Below, piece by piece: positions 1 through 11,694 of a stretch of 64,000 nucleotides of DNA. Source of the stretch: Lunularia cruciata (taxonomy: Eukaryota; Streptophyta; Marchantiopsida; Lunulariales; Lunulariaceae). Both the position numbers and the translations under genes were made by a program. The notes under the pieces are model-generated. The model saw only the letters and a program-made list of their open reading frames with translations, did no database searches and had not been told where the DNA came from. Each line of letters opens with the position of its first letter. Within the stretch, counting starts at the first letter, position 1. The stretch is taken from NCBI GenBank assembly GCA_948567375.1, contig OX419755.1, positions 46,877,001 through 46,941,000 of the forward strand, in the 5' to 3' direction.

Positions 1-2072
1 CCTTCCTGAAATCAATAAATGCAACATAGAGAGCTCTCCCAACACCTTTATATTTCCACCACAAAACATGGAGTACCAATAGGTGGTCCAAATTACTAAA
101 GCCTGATCTGAAACCAACTTGGCACTTAGCTTGAATTCTGGACTTTTCAGCCCAAGTACTTAACCTGGACTCAAAAATTCGACCATACAACTTGTCAAAA
201 ATACTACCAACTAGTATGGTACAATAATTGGTGACAATATCTCACTAACCAGACTTGTGAATTGGGACTACCTTCTTGAAGCACCATCTATCGGGAAAGC
301 CTCATCTGATTGCCTCATTGAAGAGAGAAGTGAATATTGGAATCAAATGGTTACCACCCCACTTCAAAAGTTCAACACATAGTCCATCAAGTTTTTCAGC
401 CTTACCATTGGCCAACTTCTTGAGTTGGTACTTGATATCAGCTTCAGAGATGGTTAGAGCAAATCCAAGGCTAGGTGCCATGCTTGGAGCATAAGGGAAA
501 AAGTACAGATTCTTCACATAATTCAAAGCTCGTTTAGATCCAATGATGGTGATGGAGATGGAGATCTGATTTTTGCCTTCTTTCTTTGCTCCTTGACTTA
601 GTGCTCAACTCAACCCCCTTGAGTCTCAAGAATGCCCGCTTCTTGCACTTCACCAAATTTCTATAAGAGACAAAAGCTTGATTTTGTGCAATGTGGTCAA
701 GTGACCTATCCATAACTTTGATCCTTGCCATTTTACAATCAGCATCATACCACCTATTGCAAGGAAGACTGAGTCTCTTCCTATGTGAACCTCTTGGAAA
801 TAAAGTAGTAGATGTAGATTGAAGAAGTTCAACCAACTGATCACTACGTTGTTGAAAATCAGAACTCCACTCCATAGAGCTCAATTTCTCATGGATAGCT
901 TGTTGGTACAGATCTTGCTTGTGGAAATCTACACGGAGTTTCCCTCTTAAGGTATGGTCAATAGGTAATGTGGTTCTATTGAGGCAAGAAAGAAGGATGA
1001 CACAACATAGAGGTACATGGTCAGATTCAGGTTGAGGATCTAAAATAACAAAATTTGAGACAATGTGTATATCATTGGGTGAGGTGAGCATATAATCTAC
1101 AATGCTTGATCCACCTTAAGCAAAGCATGTGCTCTTACAAGTTTCAGGAAATTAAGAAAGGCCATTCAAGATCTTCAAGCTACAATTGGCACTAAAGTGC
1201 AAAAAGTGCTCACTCATGGGGTTGGACATGAGATCTTTGGAAGAGCGGGACCAACCACTAGAATGGTCTATCAGACTATGGAAAGTATCATTCTCAAGGT
1301 CATTAAACTTAGGAATCTAAGAAGCTTGGATCCTAGCATTGACATCACCAAGAACAAGTTCTACACCTTTACTTTGAAATTCCAACACATCCTTTGTCAA
1401 GGAGTGGAAAGGCTGCATGGTATTGAACACTCCACTTGAAAGATTGGTGATGTCAATGGGGCAAAGTAACAAACAGAAAGGAAGCAAGGTGTAGCAACTC
1501 CTCCAATCCTCAACCATTGGTATTGTCCACTTGAATCTTGGCCTATCAAAGAGACTGATTTTTTAAAGCCAAATCTGACATAAGTAGCAATACCTCCAAA
1601 GTCCCTTCCTCTATGTTGCCTCCGCTTGTTCTAGGTTGAACCAACAAGAGTGAATCCTTCAATATCTTGAATGGTGTTTCCTTCATGTTCTATGTCTCCA
1701 CAAGATTGATCAGATCAACATCATCCCACACAAGTTTAGCGCTTGAGTACTTGGTATGTGTGAGACCTTGAACATTTTAAAACAAAACTCTAAGGGTCTA
1801 GAATTGCTATGCGGTACTTGAAAACTTCCTTTGGGTGATCACTGCTCTATTGTCTCTCAAGAATGCAAAAAGACCTGCTTGTTGAGCCTCCTTCACTTTT
1901 GCTAATTCTCTCTTCTTTGCTTGCCATTGGAGAGATGTGAGATCAGAGTCCTACCAGATATGCCGCTCCTTAAGTATAACCTTGTTTTGCCATCACTAAA
2001 TTCCTCTAAGTTTTTGAACCAAACCTCACGACAATGCTTCTTGGTTGTGCATCTTGTTGTCCTTATCTATAT
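1..2072 (-). mobile_element. LINE copy 1: ORF1 tail, endonuclease and N-terminal RT, cut by the window edge
   Basis: Reading the minus strand from 2072 down, the order is the end of ORF1 (about 2056-1800), an APE-type endonuclease (about 1790-1100), an endonuclease-RT linker (1091-534) and the start of the reverse transcriptase (526-1), which runs off the window. Visible endonuclease motifs are a GDVNARI block (normally GDFNA) near 1330 and SDHVPL near 1020. The RT start is seen as LKKLANGKAEKLDGLCVELL near 400 and YVAFIDFRK at 1-40. Several frameshifts and stops make this copy inactive. At 2072 it is cut and followed directly by the 3' tail of another copy. Assignment as a non-LTR retrotransposon is firm; the clade is open. 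Confidence 0.85.
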
Positions 2073-3196
2073 GAAACAATGAAACAATGAAATATAAAGC
2101 CCGAAAGACCCAAGGAGTCAAAAGGTTGAAAACAAAATACAAAACACATGTAAAGTGAGCCAAGGCAAGATCCTAGTACATCTGACCAATGTGTTATAAA
2201 CAGGTGCAATGTAAACTTACCTTGGTCATGTATTTCCCTAACGCTAAAGCTTCAATCTGCAAGAGTGCTGAGAAATCACTACAACCAATCTAATGTTTGA
2301 CTCTAATCTAATGGTAACAAGGTCAATCAACAAACACATGGTGCTCATCCTCAACTTTGCTCATAGTACACAATTTGCAAAGTTGCATGGAGTGCTTTAT
2401 TTGCTGCCAACGCCCTTGTTCTACTTCTAATCAATGAGAGCTAGTTCTATACCAAGAAATATTATATCTAAGTGAAGTAGAATTTGTAGCCAAGAGGTAG
2501 TCTTGCTCACAATACACCAACATAGGATTTACAAATTGTTGATAGAACACCAAAGAACAAAGTTTCAGCCTCAAGAGGCAAAAACCCTATTTCAGCAAGC
2601 AACAATACATAATGAGTTTGAGTCCTCACCCCAAGTTCATCACACAAATTTTTTTTTGAACTTTCTCCACCTTTTGCCACCATGTCTTCTTAGTACTTGG
2701 ACCCCAAATTGGAGCACCATAGAGAACCACCGGCTGCACAAGAGATCTGCACCATCTTCAACTCCCATGTGGTAAGATGAGCAAGTATTGAGCAATTCAT
2801 GAGTGAATACAAAGCTCTTAACCCTACTTTGATTCTCATATTCACACAAGTAGACCAACTATAGTCATGAGAAAACTCAAGGCCAAAGTACTTATAAGAA
2901 GAAATTCCTCCAAATGCTATCCATAAAAAAGAAAGGAGTGGCTGTTTTAGAACCCACCACAATCACCTTGGACTTGTCAAGGTTCACCTCCATCATTGTT
3001 TGATTGCAAAACAAGCAAAGAGAATCCAACAACTTTTGTAAACTCTTTGGATTGGTAGAATGGAGCACTACATCATCTGCATAAAGGAATGCATGTATCA
3101 TCAAAGAGCCAACATGTACACCAATAGCTCCAACTTCCATGAGTACCCTCTCTAGATCATCAATGAAGATTCCAAAAAAAGTTGGGGATAGAGAGC
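2073..3196 (-). mobile_element. LINE copy 2: RT palm to 3' end, 5'-truncated
   Basis: The minus strand carries the C-terminal half of LINE ORF2. It starts at SLSPTFFGIFIDDLERVL (about 3190), includes the catalytic YADD box (about 3080), the YFGLEFSHDYSW thumb-like block (about 2890), a zinc-finger-like tail and the 3' untranslated end. The copy ends at 2073 in ATGAAACAATGAAACAATG, which is the family's repeated 3' tail seen in reverse. Frame breaks occur near 2900 and 2760. The upstream end at 3196 is cut where an X2 element begins. The YADD box is intact here, unlike in some sister copies. Confidence 0.85.
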
Positions 3197-4019
3197 TATG
3201 ACAACCTGGCAAATATCACTTTTGTGGTAATCAGGTAAGTAAAGTTTGTTCCCAAAGAGATACTGATCAGAATTGGTCAAATACAAAGCAAACAGTAACA
3301 CTTCAGTTCTTCTTGGGTTCTTCTATAATCCCTTAGGTAGAAACTACACCCAGAAGAGAGTAACAAGCTCACAATCTTGACAACTTGTTACAAATTCAAA
3401 CACCAATAATCACAACATAGAAAATTCTCTCTAAACAAATCTTGATTGTGATGATTCAGATTCTCCCGAAGATGGCACTTCATTGCAAAATGACTTTGCC
3501 TCAGAATTGTGTTCCACCCCTCCACTGAAGGTACAACTTCCTCAATCAAAATTGCTTCACATCAACTTCACGCTACACTCACAAATGTAGAATACTACCA
3601 ACACTACAATTTCTCTCAGCTCTGTCAAGGCATTGCTCCAATTGCACTTCACTCAGGATCAAACACACAAAGTAAAGATCAAGGCTGGAAAATTCAATAT
3701 CCACAAACACACTAACGTGCACTTTGAAATTCTCTACACACTCACAAACACATACACAAACTTGACACTTGAAATTAAACTCAAGTGACAAGCACTAAAA
3801 TCAACACTTCACTTTATCTATCTTCAGAAAGATGAATATTGAACAACAGTTTACTATGCATGCCTTCCTTAAGTACTGAAGCAATTGACAATTATCTAAC
3901 AAAAATACCATTCTACAACAACTCTTCTACCCTACATATCCAAACTAACAATGAAACTCTTCATATCTGCCTCTTCCTATCTCAAATCTATTACTACTCC
4001 GATCTGATGTCTACTTCAT

Positions 4020-5070
4020 CATTGGCTTTCAAACCCGATGATCTTCCTACCACTTCTCCTTCTTTGGGTATGTCTACAACTACCAATTTCTTCACTACTT
4101 CTACTACTTCTTCACTAGGAACTACAATTGCACTAAGGAGTGACTTATCTACTCTTTATCTCCTAACCCACTCTTCTCTAATGTGTCAAATGACAAAACC
4201 GAAGACACCTGAATTCCTACTTCTGCAACATTGGACTTCCTCTCCTCTGTCACTAAACTCCGTATTCTCTCTAACTCTAAATTGACTAAATCTAATTTGA
4301 GACTAACATTGTCTCCTACTTCTAACATTTTCCGATCTACTCACTCTCTCAATTGGATTAGTAGAGTATTCATATCTACATCTTTGGCTTTCCTCTTCCA
4401 AGTTTTCTGCACAAGCAATTTCAACTCGTGTAGGCGTGCTTCTTCCAATCTTCCTTCAGCCTCTGTGCTCAACATTGCTCGCAACTTCCCTACAACTTCT
4501 TCTATGGATTCCAACTCATACCCCCAAGATTTCTCTACCTTCAATTCTTCTTGGTACATCTTCAATTCATCTTTGTACTCAGCAGCAAGCATCTTCTTTT
4601 CCTCCGCATATTGAGAACTCTATAACTCAACACTTTGTACCAACTCATGCAACCTTTCTCCTTCTTGATTTCTGACTGCCAACTCTCTTTGCCATGCTTG
4701 ATCCTTCCCGGCTGCACTTTTTCTCAAGCTTTCTAACTCCTACTCCATTATTATGGCCATCTCTTTCACATGAATACTCTCAATGCGCACATCATTGACT
4801 TCTTCTTCATCTTGGTCAGCATCATCGTCTGCTCCTTCCATTTTTCAACTTGATGCTGCATTTCTCTCCCTCTTGCCTCAAAACTCTCTTGCAACCTCTT
4901 GAAAGTTTTCTTCTTCAAGACTTTATCCACCCAAAGTTCTTCAACTTCCGCATCTCTTTGGATTACACGCTCTTGCAAATCCTTCACTTCAGCCAGCAGG
5001 TACTTCACCACCTGCAACTCATTTGTCACCTTCATACAATCTTGGGGAATTACCTTCTAGGACTCTTTCA
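4020..5070 (-). pseudogene. X2 protein, coiled-coil C-terminal half (broken)
   Basis: The minus strand codes for a charged, heptad-rich protein segment with stretches rich in E, K, Q and L, typical of a long coiled coil. The C-terminus ends with a motif like LKANDEVDIRSE just before stops near 4010; related endings occur at 28832 and 63205. A TAG-type stop and at least one frame break interrupt it. It lacks most of the N-terminal domain present in the other copies. No enzyme motif or membrane segment is visible. It may be a structural or Gag-like protein of a mobile element, which is inference only. Confidence 0.55.
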
Positions 5071-5132
5071 ATAGCCCCAACAGTGAAGTTACAACAGTGG
5101 AGTTTCAATAGCCCCAACAGTGGAGTTACAAA
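5066..5132. repeat. Short direct repeat, two 37-bp-spaced copies
   Basis: TTTCAATAGCCCCAACAGTG occurs twice, first near 5066 and again near 5103, each followed by a similar AGTTACA. It lies at the deletion join inside X2 remnant a, between the coiled-coil part and the N-terminal piece. Confidence 0.75.
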
Positions 5133-5285
5133 TAAAACTCCACCTTGTAACCATTTGTTGTACGTGGAGCAAATAACAAATTGCGTATGTCCGCCGTCTC
5201 CTCTGCAGCATCACACTTCCGATAGAAGATGATCCCCATCGGTTCTCCTACTTCCTTCCCCAACACTAACCTCCAATCCGACTGA

Positions 5286-8200
5286 GCAATCAGATTGGGA
5301 ATGGATCTAGAGAGAGATGGAAGTGAAGAAGTAGAGTTACCAAATGGGCAAACAGAGAGGATTGAATCATTACCTAGACGGGTAACCCTCTCTGTAGGAG
5401 AATATCAGGAAGCAATTGAGTGGCGAGTGATACAGTTAGCCCGTTATGATGCAATTTTAGGCAAGCCATGGATGGAGCAGTACAACCCAATGGTGGATTG
5501 GAGGAAGAAAGTAGTGAGAACCCACCAATGGTCAATCATTGGGGTTAAAGAAAAATCACACAAGCAGAAACTGCCTCTATATGTCATAGGGACGACAATT
5601 GTCTGTAAGATTGATAGATGTTTTCTGGGTCTAATAAGAGAAGTCCAGAGTGCACAACTCGCTGGACAAATTCTTGAGAAATTGAAGGATGTGGTGGATG
5701 AGTTTCAAGATGTCTTTCCCGATGATCTACCCTCAGGATTACCACCTAAAAGGCGAATAGATCACAAAATAGAGACACTCCCGAGGAAGACACCTCCTTG
5801 TAAGGCCCCATATCGCCTATCACCTCATGAGTTGGAGGAGTGTAAGACTCAAATTGAGGAGATGCTACAAAAAGGGTTCATCCAACCTAGCGTATCACCA
5901 TATGGGGCCCCTGTCTTGTTTGTGAAGAAGAAGGATGGTACAATGCGCATGTGCATTGACTATCGGGGTCTCAATCAGCAAACAGTGAAGAACAAATACC
6001 CCTTACCTTGCATGGATGACCTGTTTGATCAACTCCATGGAGCGAGATACTTCACCAAACTGGACTTGCGGAGCGGTTACAATCAAATCCAAATTGCAGA
6101 GGAGGATGTGTACAAAATTGCCTTTTGAACCAAGTATGGCCACTTTGAGTATCTTGTGATGCCTTTTGGCCTCACCAATGCGCCTGCCACTTTCATGAGC
6201 CTAATGAATGACATATTTCGTCCATACTTGGATAAGTATGTTATCGTCTTCTTGGATGATATCTTAGTATATAGTAGCACGATGATAGAACACAAACAAC
6301 ATCTACGAGAGGTCCTCCAGATTCTAAGACAGAATCAGTTGTACGCCAAAATCTCAAAGTGTGAGTTTGGCAAGTCTAAAGTAGACTACTTAGGGCATAG
6401 AGTAAGTGCAGAGGGCATTCAAGTATTGACAGATAAAATAGAGGTCATTCAAAAATGGAGTGCCCCCGAAGATCAGACTCAACTTAAGAGCTTCTTGGGG
6501 TTGACGGGATTCTATCGTAGATTTGTCAAGGACTTCTCCAAGGTTGCACAGCCTTTAACGGCACTACTTGGCAAGGGGAAGAAGTGGACATGGGGAACTG
6601 CACAAGAGTTGGCCTTTCAAGAATTGAAGGCCGCCTTGCTACATGCACCAATCTTGAAGTGGTATGACCCAAAACGTCCAATCAAGTTGGCTATGAATGC
6701 ATCAAGCGTAGCAATAGGAGTAGTCCTACAACAAGAGTGGCATGACGGATGGCATCCAATTGCATATTTCTCTCAAAAGTTGTTACCGGCAGAGCGCAAC
6801 TACCACACCACAGAACGAGAAGAGCTGGCCATTGTTCTAGCAACCAAGCATTGGAAGCACTACCTGGGCGAGAAGGCATTTGTAGTAGAGACAGACCACA
6901 AACCTCTAGTCTACCTCGAGACGCAAAAGGATCTATCTCGTCGCCAAATTTGGTGGGCAGAGTGGCGACAACGCTTCAACATGACAATCACCTACGTGGA
7001 AGGTAAGAAGCAACTTGCAGATGCGTTCACCCGCATGCCAATGGCCAACAACTTGGCGGCAGAGGTTAAGATTAACCCTGAATTCTGGCAAGAGATTCTA
7101 GCTGCTACAAAAACTGACCCACAGATTGTAGAAGTGCAAGTGTCCAAAGGTGTCATCAGCACCCAAGGACTCACCTTTCAAGAGGGCCAATTGTGGATCC
7201 CAAATGTCCCAGAATTACGCACCACCATTCTAGCGGAATGTCATGATTCGGCCATTGCAGCTCATGTCGGAGTGGACAAGACCTTGGAGGTAGTCAAGCG
7301 CCATTACTATTGGCCCAAGATGAGCAACGACGTGATGGACTATGTGCGTAGCTGCCTACTTTGTCAACAAAACAAAGCTTCTAATCAAGCTCCTGCAGGG
7401 CTCCTTCAACCTCTTCCCACTCCTACCCAACGTTGGGAACAAGTGAGTATGGATCTCGTCTGTGAATTACCCAAGACCACCTCAGGGTTTGACTCCATTG
7501 TCGTCTTTGTGGACCGGCTCAGCAAAATGATTCATGTACGCCCTACCACCAAGGAGGTGACCGCTCCACAACTAGCTCAACTATACTTAGATGCAGTCTT
7601 TGCTCACCATGGCTTGTCTAGAGTACTCATCACCGATAGAGGCACCCAATTCACCAGTTTGTTTTGGCGAACACTCTTTGGTTTCTTCAAAACCAAGTTG
7701 GCCATGTCTTCAGCTTACCACCCACAAACAGATGGCCAAACAGAGCAGGCTAATTGCACGATTGAAGACATGTTACGCGGCTTCACCTTAGAAGAGCAAG
7801 AGAGGTGGGACACCCTACTACCGTTGGTGGAATTCGCTTACAACAATTCAGTGAATGCCTCCACCCAGGTCACTCCGTTCTTCCTCATGTATGGTGAGCA
7901 TCCCTTCACACCTTCTAGCTTGATGAAGATCCGTCCAGTGACTACCAAGGTTGATGCAGTCAACACATTTGTTTCTAGAATCCAACAAGGTATGGAGAGC
8001 GCCAAGCACAGGTTACAGATTGCGCAAAATCGACAAAAGCAGTATGCTGATGCACATCGTAGGCATATGGAGTTCAATGTTGGGGATCAAGTGTGGCTAT
8101 TGACAACCAACCTCACATTAGTTGGATCTCGTAAGCTCAGACCTTGTTTTATTGGGCCTTTCTCGATTCTTCATCGCATCGGCGCTGTGGCCTATCACCT

Positions 8201-8525
8201 TGAGCTACCACCACACATGAAGATCCATCCAGTGTTCCATGTCTCCCTATTATGCAGATATGCTCCCCGATCAGGCCAAGGTACTTCCACAGAGGACATT
8301 CGACCTTGTCCAACAGTCATTGATGGCACAGAGGAATATGAAGTAGAGCGGATTCTCCAAAAGCGCATGCGTGGTACTTGCCATCCGTGGGTGGAATATC
8401 TAGTACAATGGAAAGGTTACCCTCTCTATGAAGCAACCTGGGAACCCGCTGCCAATTTGGCACATGCACCGGTGTTGGTGCAAGCATTTGAGCAACAATT
8501 GCACAACGAGGACGTTGCGTCTTAA
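5286..8525 (+). pseudogene. pol: Chromovirus pol polyprotein (partial protease-RT-RNase H-integrase-chromodomain), one stop codon
   Basis: One reading frame of about 1,080 codons is broken only by TGA at 6126-6128, where relatives have Arg (probably CGA). Domains in order: C-terminal protease remnant (5290-5600); RT with MCIDYRGLN (about 5950), [12 protein letters not shown] (about 6060), [13 protein letters not shown] (about 6160) and the catalytic FLDD (about 6250); RNase H (about 6680-7040); integrase with an HHCC finger ending CLLCQQNK (about 7350) and D, D, E residues at [16 protein letters not shown] and GQTEQAN; and a chromodomain [19 protein letters not shown] near 8390. In RNase H the first catalytic Asp is Asn (LAMNASS; relatives have TDAS). 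The chromodomain, used in this lineage to steer integration to chromatin, marks it as a chromovirus. Confidence 0.92.
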
Positions 8526-8538
8526 AAGGAGGGAGGTC
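8524..8538 (+). other. Polypurine tract of G1
   Basis: AAAAGGAGGGAGGTC lies directly before the 3' LTR and just after the pol stop codon. This is the expected primer site for plus-strand DNA synthesis. G2 has nearly the same tract. Confidence 0.8.
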
Positions 8539-8555
8539 TGTAATACCAAGGGTTA

Positions 8556-8860
8556 GCCATATGATCTAGATGTGAAATTTGGTTTGGTAACATCTAGAAT
8601 GATGTTATACATGATGGTCAAAATAGATCAGATAGAAGTATCACCAAAAGAGTACTTCTACTAATAGGGCAGAAACCGAAATAGACTTGAGAACCTTAGA
8701 ACCAATAGCTAGACATATGATTTAAAGGTGAGAATTGGTTTGGTAACATCTGGAAGGATGTTACACATGATGGACTAAACAGATCAGAAAGAGGTATCAC
8801 CAAAAGGGGAATTCTACTAATAGAGTAGGAACCGAAATATGCCTGAAATCTTTGAAGGCA
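8556..8860 (+). repeat. Tandem duplication (about 155 bp, two units) in the chromovirus U3
   Basis: Two diverged units begin at about 8556 and 8712. Shared blocks include CATATGAT, TTGGTTTGGTAACATCT, TACACATGATGG-like, TATCACCAAAAG and GAACCGAAATA. The same double structure is present in both G2 LTRs, so it predates the copies here. Repeated U3 blocks often hold enhancer elements in LTR elements, but that is inference for this case. Confidence 0.75.
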
Positions 8861-9188
8861 ATTTCGGAGGCCTAAACGGATGAATTAGGCCTCGAAAATG
8901 TGCAGATTCCCCCCCCCCCAACAAAGGAAAGCCTGGCCTTCCCTCCCCTCTGGTTTGTCTTGTCGAGAGCTTTCCAACGGTACCTTACTCATGTGATTCT
9001 GAGATTCCTACAGGAAGATTCCCTAAAAGATTCCCTCTGGTCAAAGCTCGTTTGACCAACCAGATAGGACCTAGACCAGACAGGTCACCCATCCAAGTCA
9101 ATAATCCAAGGGTGGAGCTTGCTGACATGTCACCTATCTATGTCCCTAATCCTATGGTGGAGCTTCCTTGGAGGAGATCCTCTTTGTC

Positions 9189-9195
9189 TATATAA
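9189..9195 (+). promoter_or_regulatory. TATA box of G1 LTR
   Basis: TATATAA lies in the context TTGTCTATATAATAAAGAG about 85 bp before the LTR end. The same site is kept in the G2 LTRs. It is probably the U3 promoter. Confidence 0.65.
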
Positions 9196-9280
9196 TAAAG
9201 AGAAGGTGCTCCCTTGGGGCATTGAATGTTTGAGTGCGCAATCTGTGTTTTCTCTCTTCTCTTGTCCTCGGAGTATTACA

Positions 9281-11135
9281 CTCTGCCTCAAACTCAGCTT
9301 TCATAGTTTCCTTCTCCTTCTCCTTCTGCACAATCTTCTCCTCTTGATCACGAAGTAACTCTCGTAATCTCTCTTCTTCCCTATATCTCACTATCAACTC
9401 CTGCTGCCACAGTTGCTTCTTCTCTTCTACACTCTCCATCACTCTATCAAGTTCTTGTTCCTTTGCTGCTACCCTTGCCATAGCATGGATGATTTCTAGT
9501 CTGGAATCAGCAAACTACTGCTTCAAGATTTCATACTTTGCTACTTGTCTTTCCCTTGCTATGTCACTCTTCTTCACAAGTTCTTCCCGATACCTTGCTT
9601 CTCCCTTCAAGTCCTCAATAACTTGATTTTGTACTATTGCCTCCCCTCGTAGTACTTCTCTTTCCTCCTTGCCTTGAGTTATACTCTTCTTCAACTCTGA
9701 GTTCTCTTCTTCCAATCTCGCCAAAACTTGCAACACAGTCTTCACCTCTAGACATGTCGACTGCATCTCCTTCTTCCTGTGCTCCAACTTTACCAACAAC
9801 GGGCACACAATTTCTTGCAGGTACTCCACTCCATCACTCGCAACTACTTCCCTCTACATAGAAATCTCCTCTCTTACCTCTTCTTCTCCCGATACTTGCC
9901 TTCTTCTTTGCAGTTGTCGTATCAGAATAGACGCTTCACTCCCCAAACTAGCATTTGCTTCTTCCTTTGCCTTACTTGGACCCGCTTCACACTTTGCCTT
10001 GTATCTTGACCAAACTCCTCTCTAAATCGTGAACTTCTTCTCCTTTGGCTTGGGTATCTCATCCTCCAACTTTGCATTATGTTCTTGCTCGAGCTCCACC
10101 CAAACTTCTTCTTCTTCTGCAACAGGCACCAACGTCATCTCTCCACCTTCATCACTATCGCTACTTGTATCTCCACTTTGCAGCGTGAGCTCTGGTTCCT
10201 CCTTGTGTTCCAAGTCTTTGGACTTGCACTCGGCTTTGCCTTCCAAGTCTTTGTCTTCTGACGTGATCACCACCATGCCTCTCCTTGGGTTTCCTCTCCT
10301 GGTCTTCTGAGGTCTTGTCTTATCTTCAGTTTCTCCTTGCCGACTCCGCTTCTTTGACTTTGGAGTACTTACCTCTATCTCCACGCTCTTGCCCATCTTC
10401 ATGTAGTACTCATCTGTGCTTCGGATTTGAAGAATGTATTGCTACTCCTTTGTATCGAACTCTCTTCTCAAGTCGGGATGGAAGTGAGACACCATTTTGT
10501 TGCACTCTGCCAAATTGAGCAAATTCAACCCGAGGTAGAAATGTGCTACAAATGGCACGATGTAGTGTGGAGGCAACTTATCCCGCAAATTCCACACCAT
10601 TTGTCTCGTCCTCTCATGGAAGCACCTCGCCCAATTGATAGGTTCTCCTGCAAACATCTTATGGAAGAACACCGCTTGGTGTTTCATCACATAAGTCGTT
10701 CTCTCTGGCTTCAAGATTGCCATGAAGAGCACTCACAATCCCTCTCTTCACTGGATCTTTGTAACTCTCAACCTTATACCCATTCTTCGTTCTCTTCAAA
10801 GAGAAAGCATCCCTCACTTCTTGGGTTTCTTCTGCTACTTCTTCCTTCCCCAAGAATGTGGCACCCTGCTCCGTGCCTGCCTCTCTCCTGAGCACTAATC
10901 TCCAATCTGACTTTGTCCAGCAAGTCGGATTTCCTCTTTTCCCCACTTCCTCGGGGCCATCGAGACACTTACTCTCAATTATCTTGGTCATGAAACTTGG
11001 AAAACTCACATTCCAATTCCACGCCAAGAATGTGATCCAAAGTCGGCTCAAGACCTCGATTCTCACAATCACATCTAACCTCCAAATCACATGATTTCTC
11101 ACTACAAATTTGGAGTTCTTCTTTCCTCCTCCCAT
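9281..11135 (-). pseudogene. X1 protein copy a: N-terminal domain, acidic linker and first coiled coils (broken)
   Basis: I chose ATG at 11135 (MGGGKK...) because it is the first ATG shared with copy c that lies well downstream of the TATA box. The protein has a hydrophobic/aromatic N-terminal domain with SRLWITFLAWNWN (about 11010), a block RTTYVMKHQAVFFHKMF (about 10690), LPPHYIVPFVAHFY (about 10570) and FHPDLRREFD, then a basic stretch KSKKRSRQ, an acidic linker with DTSSDSDEGGE (about 10150), and coiled coils ending at 9281 (LARLEEENSELKKSI near 9710). There is one frame change near 10700-10730 and a few stops. No known family is certain. The N-terminal layout faintly recalls the plant 'putative transposon protein' domain. 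Confidence 0.6.
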
Positions 11136-11293
11136 CTTTCCTGCTTCCTCACTGTCTCTCGATTTCACTCTCTTGAATTCTCCTCTACACACTAGCACGT
11201 CTTCAACTCTACTTCCCTTCCCACGATCCTATGCTAGATGACTTCTCAATGGCAAAGGAAAATTGCTCAACATTGCTTTGTCATTAGCCCAAT

Positions 11294-11300
11294 TTTTATA
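11294..11300 (-). promoter_or_regulatory. TATA box of X1 copy a
   Basis: TATAAAA on the minus strand, about 160 bp before the chosen ATG. Equivalent boxes occur at 52794-52800 in copy c and 26175-26181 in X2 copy b, at the same place relative to the ORF. Confidence 0.55.
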
Positions 11301-11694
11301 GAGTCGTGCCTTCTTTGTCTTTCTTCAATTCGAGTTTCTATCGAGAAATCACACCTCTTACATGCGCTTGTCCATTATCACTATCAATTGTACTTCACGC
11401 ATATGGGCCACCGGTTTTGAACGGTCCCTTCTTGAATTTCTCGCCCCAAAGAAAGGTTGTTACATTGTCTTCGCCTTGGGTTGAGCTCCCCCGATACTAA
11501 GACTCCTTACTTTGGGTTGTATGATGACAGGGCAAATCTGAGTACTTTGCCTTATGACCCAAAGCCACTTTACCTTGGGTTTCCTCCCAAAGACTCTTTT
11601 CTTTGCCTTCTTTGGCCATACAAGTGCAATCCAACTTCTCTATACACTTCTTCTTCTCCATTTTGAAAAAAAAACAAAAAATGTGGGTACCACA

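Larger units (their letters stand above)
3197..5285 (-). mobile_element. X2 element remnant a (3' half plus a short N-terminal piece)
   Basis: This is an unclassified repeat in minus orientation. Its 3' terminus (TATGACAACCTGGC at 3197, reading +) matches the ends at 51549 and 64000. The noncoding 3' region covers 3197 to about 4020. About 4020-5070 codes for the coiled-coil part: a block starting KVTNELQVVKYLLAEVKDLQ (about 5030) and one with LHELKLLVQKTWKRKAKD (about 4400). About 5166-5285 carries a short piece of the N-terminal domain, so the middle has been deleted. It joins a truncated chromovirus (G1) at about 5281-5286. It is most similar to X2 copy b at 25787. The function of the protein is not recognised. 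Confidence 0.7.
5281..9280 (+). mobile_element. G1: Ty3/gypsy chromovirus, 5'-truncated, with 3' LTR
   Basis: This is a plus-strand chromovirus with pol (5286-8525), a polypurine tract (8524-8538) and a 3' LTR (8539-9280). The 5' LTR, PBS, gag and the protease active site are missing: the element starts inside the protease, right against an X2 piece at 5285. On the right its LTR ends at 9280 inside the coiled-coil frame of X1 copy a, so G1 had inserted into X1. Because the left flank is X2 and the right flank is X1, the left end was probably lost by deletion or recombination. A target duplication cannot be tested. Confidence 0.9.
8539..9280 (+). repeat. 3' LTR of G1
   Basis: The repeat runs from TGTAATACCAAGG to GGAGTATTACA, with TG...CA ends, 742 bp. 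It matches both LTRs of G2 (29307-30030 and 35135-35865). It holds a tandem duplication in U3 (8556-8860) and a TATA box near 9190. A run of nine C residues occurs near 8910. Confidence 0.9.
9281..11694 (-). mobile_element. X1 element copy a, 5' part, cut by G1
   Basis: On the minus strand the element starts at 11694 with TGTGGTACCCACATTTTTTG, then a T-run, a 5' noncoding region with a TATA box at 11294-11300, and coding sequence from 11135 down to 9281. There the G1 3' LTR interrupts the frame after a GAGTTTGAGGCAGAG-type sequence, which continues uncut in X1 copy c. The same 5' terminus occurs at 25787 and 52407 with unrelated flanks, which shows it is a true element end. Outside it lies LINE sequence. 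Confidence 0.75.

Noticed and set aside
8903-8923. Poly-C run as a G-quadruplex or regulatory site
   Set aside because: A single homopolymer run within the LTR; not kept in the G2 LTRs, so probably replication slippage.
9515-10402. Coiled-coil host gene (kinesin- or myosin-like)
   Set aside because: The same sequence is repeated at several places with mobile-element ends, and no motor or other host domain is present.
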